This document shows, in pieces, positions 5,489-7,469 of a stretch of 7,469 bases of DNA (the stretch's first letter is position 1; every line of letters begins with the position of its first letter). The DNA is from Clostridia bacterium (GTDB lineage: Bacteria; Bacillota; Peptococcia; DRI-13; DTU073), in contig DUTO01000076.1 in NCBI GenBank assembly GCA_012842035.1, positions 1-7,469 on the forward strand, read 5' to 3'. The position numbers were made by a program, and so were the translations under genes. The notes beneath the pieces were generated by a model. That model made no database searches. It was given only the letters and a program-made list of their open reading frames with translations, and had not been told where the DNA came from.

Positions 5489-6229
5489 ATGATTAAAGGG
5501 CTTTATACTAGTGCTTTAGGCTTGTCTGTGTTAAACAAACAGCAAGAAATTACGGCTAACAATTTAGCTAATGCGCAAACGGCCGGTTATAAAAAAGATG
5601 TTTTGGTGGCTGAATCTTTTCCGGAAATGCTTATTCATCGCTTAAATGCTCCAGAAGATTATGGTAAAGTACCTCCGGAGGTAGGACAAGTCTCACTGGG
5701 TGTAAAAATTAACGATGTTTTTACAGACCATAGTGCCGGGGTAAGGAGAACTTCGGAAAATCCTTTAGCCTTAGCTTTAGAGGAAGGTTATTTTACGATC
5801 AATACACCACAGGGGGAGCGCTATACGCGTAAGGGTGACTTTGCTTTAGATGACCAAGGTCGTCTGGTGACCTCGGAGGGTTATGCCGTGCTGGGAGAGA
5901 AAGGCGAAATTGTTGTTTCAGATCCTGATGTACATGTTGACTCTCAAGGTCGAATTTATAGTGGAGGAGCCGAAATTGACCGTTTGAAAATTGTTAATTT
6001 TTCTACTTCCTTAATTAAAGAAGGTTTTTCTCTTTTCCGCGGAGTAAGTCCTCAAGAAGTTGCTAATCCTCAAGTTGTGCAAGGAGCGGTAGAGGAAAGT
6101 AATGTCGAGCCTGTAAGTGAAATGGTGAACATGATTACGACTTTAAGGGCTTATGAAGCTAATCAAAAAGTAATTCAAGCGATTGATACTACTTTGGATA
6201 AGGCGGTTAATGAGGTGGGAAGACTTTAA
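5489..6229 (+). CDS. flgF: Flagellar basal-body rod protein, FlgF/FlhO type
   Basis: Structural protein of the flagellar rod, exported through the flagellar type III apparatus. The 246 residues have the layout of the rod-hook family. The N-terminal rod segment contains ITANNLANAQTAGYKKD (21-37). The middle conserved region includes NPLALALEEGYFTINTPQG (91-109) and RYTRKGDFALDDQGRLV (111-127). The C-terminal heptad-like region runs from VQGAVEESNVEPVSEMVNM to RAYEANQKVIQAIDTTLDKAVNEVG (197-244). The two ends form the coiled packing of the rod. It lacks a cleaved signal peptide, as expected. It is the first of two adjacent rod paralogues after mreB/mbl, matching flhO of B. subtilis. FlgF is the proximal-rod homologue in enterics, and I use that name with moderate certainty because FlgF and FlgG families grade into each other. 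A very strong ribosome binding site (AAAGGGGGTG, 5474-5483) precedes the ATG. Confidence 0.9.
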   Translation: MIKGLYTSALGLSVLNKQQEITANNLANAQTAGYKKDVLVAESFPEMLIHRLNAPEDYGKVPPEVGQVSLGVKINDVFTDHSAGVRRTSENPLALALEEGYFTINTPQGERYTRKGDFALDDQGRLVTSEGYAVLGEKGEIVVSDPDVHVDSQGRIYSGGAEIDRLKIVNFSTSLIKEGFSLFRGVSPQEVANPQVVQGAVEESNVEPVSEMVNMITTLRAYEANQKVIQAIDTTLDKAVNEVGRL

Positions 6230-6240
6230 ATTTGTGTATT

Positions 6241-6294
6241 GAGGCCGGTCTGCTTGTCAGGGGCCTCCGGGTTTCCGAATGAGTGAGGAAACCG
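6241..6294 (+). promoter_or_regulatory. Two tandem hairpins in the flgF-flgG gap
   Basis: Hairpin A pairs GAGGCC (6241-6246) with GGCCTC (6262-6267), and an inner CTG/CAG stem (6250-6252 with 6258-6260) extends it. Hairpin B pairs GGTTTCC (6270-6276) with GGAAACC (6287-6293) around a 10-base loop. An alternative with one bulged G lengthens it to 8 bp including 6268-6269. They start 11 bases after the flgF stop and end 53 bases before flgG. This patch is GC-rich in an AT-rich neighbourhood. Neither stem is followed by a clean T run, so a terminator is unlikely. An mRNA stabiliser, processing site or leader element for flgG fits better. I could not match it to a known riboswitch. Confidence 0.5.
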
Positions 6295-6346
6295 TTTATG
6301 TTTTCTTGAAATTTAATAAATCCGAATAAGGATAGGAGGCAAAAAA

Positions 6347-7180
6347 ATGATTCGTTCTCTGTTTAGTTCTAGTTCCGGGATGCGGGCACAACAAGTTAAT
6401 CTTGATGTTGTTGCTAATAATTTAGCGAATGTGAATACCACAGGATTTAAAAAGAATCGTGTTGATTTTGAATCGCTTTTTTATCAAACTTTACATAAAC
6501 CTACAATTTCTACAACGACCGGGTTAAATAATTTTGCTGTAGAAGTAGGTAATGGGGTAAAAGTGGCGGCGACACGAACTGCTTTTGAGAATGGTATTTT
6601 GCAAGAAACAGGTAATGACCTTGATTTGGCCATTGAAGGTCAAGGCTTTTTCATGATTCATCTTCCCAATGGAGAAGTGGGTTTTACGAGAGCCGGTGCT
6701 TTTCGTTTAGATAGTGAGGGTTATTTAGTAAATGCAGATGGTTGTAGAGTTTTATCTCCCAAAGGTAATGCCTCGCCGGAAAAAACAGCTTCTTTAGATG
6801 GTCAGGACTTAAAATATATTCAACCTGATACTGAGGACTATATAGTACATATTGCTACTGATGGTAGTGTGAATACGGAAAAAGATATTAGTAGTCCTCC
6901 TGTTGTGGAGTTGGTTAATTTTGCTAACCCAGAAGGTTTGCAAGCAATAGGTTCTACGGCTTATGTGCTTAGTGATGTTTGCGGAGAAATTATTATCGGT
7001 CAGCCTGCTGAAGATGAGGGTTTTGGCATGATTCGTGCTGGTTTCCTCGAGGCTTCTAATGTTAATATTGTTGATGAAATGATTAAAATGATTATGGCGC
7101 AGCGTGCTTATGAAATAGGCTCCAAAGCTATTCAGACCTCTGATGAAATGATGAATATAACTAATAATCTGAAGCGCTAA
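6347..7180 (+). CDS. flgG: Flagellar distal rod protein FlgG (FlhP in B. subtilis)
   Basis: Major subunit of the distal flagellar rod, the drive shaft between motor and hook. The 277-residue protein has the full family pattern: LDVVANNLANVNTTGFKKNRVDF near the N-terminus (19-41), with FESLFYQTL next; NDLDLAIEGQGFFMIHLPNG (90-109), followed by FTRAGAF; and the C-terminal GFLEASNVNIVDEMIKMIMAQRAYEIGSKAIQTSDEMM (232-269). The match to enteric FlgG is much closer than for the upstream paralogue. It is about 17 residues longer than the 260-residue E. coli protein, apparently because of extra sequence in the surface domain around residues 131-165. AGGAGG (6334-6339) precedes the ATG by 7 bases. The gene is separated from flgF by 117 bases holding two hairpins, and flgJ starts 18 bases after its stop, so flgG and flgJ are probably one transcript. 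Confidence 0.95.
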   Translation: MIRSLFSSSSGMRAQQVNLDVVANNLANVNTTGFKKNRVDFESLFYQTLHKPTISTTTGLNNFAVEVGNGVKVAATRTAFENGILQETGNDLDLAIEGQGFFMIHLPNGEVGFTRAGAFRLDSEGYLVNADGCRVLSPKGNASPEKTASLDGQDLKYIQPDTEDYIVHIATDGSVNTEKDISSPPVVELVNFANPEGLQAIGSTAYVLSDVCGEIIIGQPAEDEGFGMIRAGFLEASNVNIVDEMIKMIMAQRAYEIGSKAIQTSDEMMNITNNLKR

Positions 7181-7198
7181 TTTTAGGGGGAATGTTTT

Positions 7199-7469
7199 GT
7201 GCAGGTTAATCCTTTAACTCTCTCTGCACCAAATATAATTAAAAAAGCAGAAAATGCTTGGCAGCAAAGCCAAGATAATTTTGCAGCAGTTTTGGTTAAG
7301 GCTCAGCAGGAACGAGAAGACACACAGTTAAAGAAGGCTTGTCAAGATTTAGAGGCTCTTTTTATTCAGCAAATGCTCAAACGGAGGAGGGCGACTATTC
7401 CTAAAAGCGGTTTTATTCCGGAAAGTATGGCTACTAAAATGTATGAAGAGATGTTAGATGCTGAATATA
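7199..7469 (+). CDS. flgJ: Flagellar rod assembly protein FlgJ, N-terminal part (cut by window end)
   Basis: Predicted rod-capping or rod-scaffold protein that works in the periplasmic or wall space during rod growth. Ninety residues are visible. After a variable start (QVNPLTLSAPNIIKKAEN) comes the signature of the FlgJ N-terminal rod-binding domain: LKKACQDLEALFIQQMLK (44-61), ATIPKSGFI (65-73), and the beginning of the MATKMYEEMLDAEY segment (77-90), where the window ends. The start is GTG with TAGGGGG (7184-7190) 8 bases upstream. The nearby ATG at 7192 is in another frame and stops after five codons. Enteric FlgJ has a C-terminal muramidase domain, but many Firmicutes have only the rod-binding part; the window is too short to tell. 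Position directly after flgG supports the assignment. Confidence 0.9.
   Translation, partial: MQVNPLTLSAPNIIKKAENAWQQSQDNFAAVLVKAQQEREDTQLKKACQDLEALFIQQMLKRRRATIPKSGFIPESMATKMYEEMLDAEY

Noticed and set aside
6241..6294. A class I cyclic-di-GMP riboswitch before flgG, suggested by GCCTCCGG and the flagellar context
   Set aside because: The conserved GGCAAACC and GACGCAAAGCC segments and the tetraloop-receptor pieces are missing; only the GCCTCCGG string is shared, so this is just a pair of hairpins as far as I can see.
6300..6330. SigD (flagellar sigma) promoter before flgG using CCGAATAA
   Set aside because: Only part of the -10 consensus is matched and there is no TAAA box 15 bases upstream.

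Overview
The window reads as a chromosomal core segment of an AT-rich, endospore-forming, flagellated Firmicute. Class Clostridia, perhaps a Peptococcaceae-like lineage, is my best guess. Three things support this: the conserved order murA - spoIID - spoIIQ - spoIIID - mreB/mbl - flgF(flhO) - flgG(flhP) - flgJ, strong GGAGG-type ribosome binding sites, and sporulation genes mixed with flagellar rod genes. The family-level guess is inference from gene order and protein features; no search was run.

Layout. Bases 1-44 hold only the tail of an upstream gene of uncertain frame. murA (134-1465) makes the first committed peptidoglycan precursor. spoIID (1544-2572) encodes the membrane-anchored engulfment lytic transglycosylase, and its Shine-Dalgarno sequence lies inside a predicted 12-bp hairpin. 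A two-gene type II toxin-antitoxin module (Phd/YefM-like antitoxin, RelE/ParE-like toxin) sits on the minus strand at 2600-3185. It has a recognisable promoter overlapped by an inverted-repeat operator. It interrupts the otherwise co-directional spoIID-spoIIQ pair. spoIIQ (3292-3966) is a membrane-anchored M23/LytM protein with all its metal-site residues intact. spoIIID (4058-4315), behind a SigE-like promoter, encodes the mother-cell transcription regulator. mreB/mbl (4426-5445) encodes the cell-shape actin. flgF (5489-6229), flgG (6347-7180) and a truncated flgJ (7199 to the window edge) encode the flagellar rod and its assembly factor. Two hairpins in series fill the flgF-flgG gap.

How they fit together. 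All plus-strand genes concern building, remodelling or crossing the cell wall: precursor synthesis (MurA), septal peptidoglycan degradation and the forespore-mother cell channel during engulfment (SpoIID, SpoIIQ), the mother-cell regulatory switch (SpoIIID), wall elongation geometry (MreB/Mbl), and the flagellar rod that pierces the wall (FlgF, FlgG, FlgJ). The toxin-antitoxin pair is the only accessory element.

I see no clear new biological system. The points worth a second look are the toxin-antitoxin insertion and its operator beside spoIIQ, the hairpin over the spoIID ribosome binding site, and the structured flgF-flgG leader. Several starts were placed downstream of the longest possible reading because a ribosome binding site decides them (murA, spoIID, spoIIQ, mreB and the antitoxin). 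No stretch over 300 bases lacks a gene.
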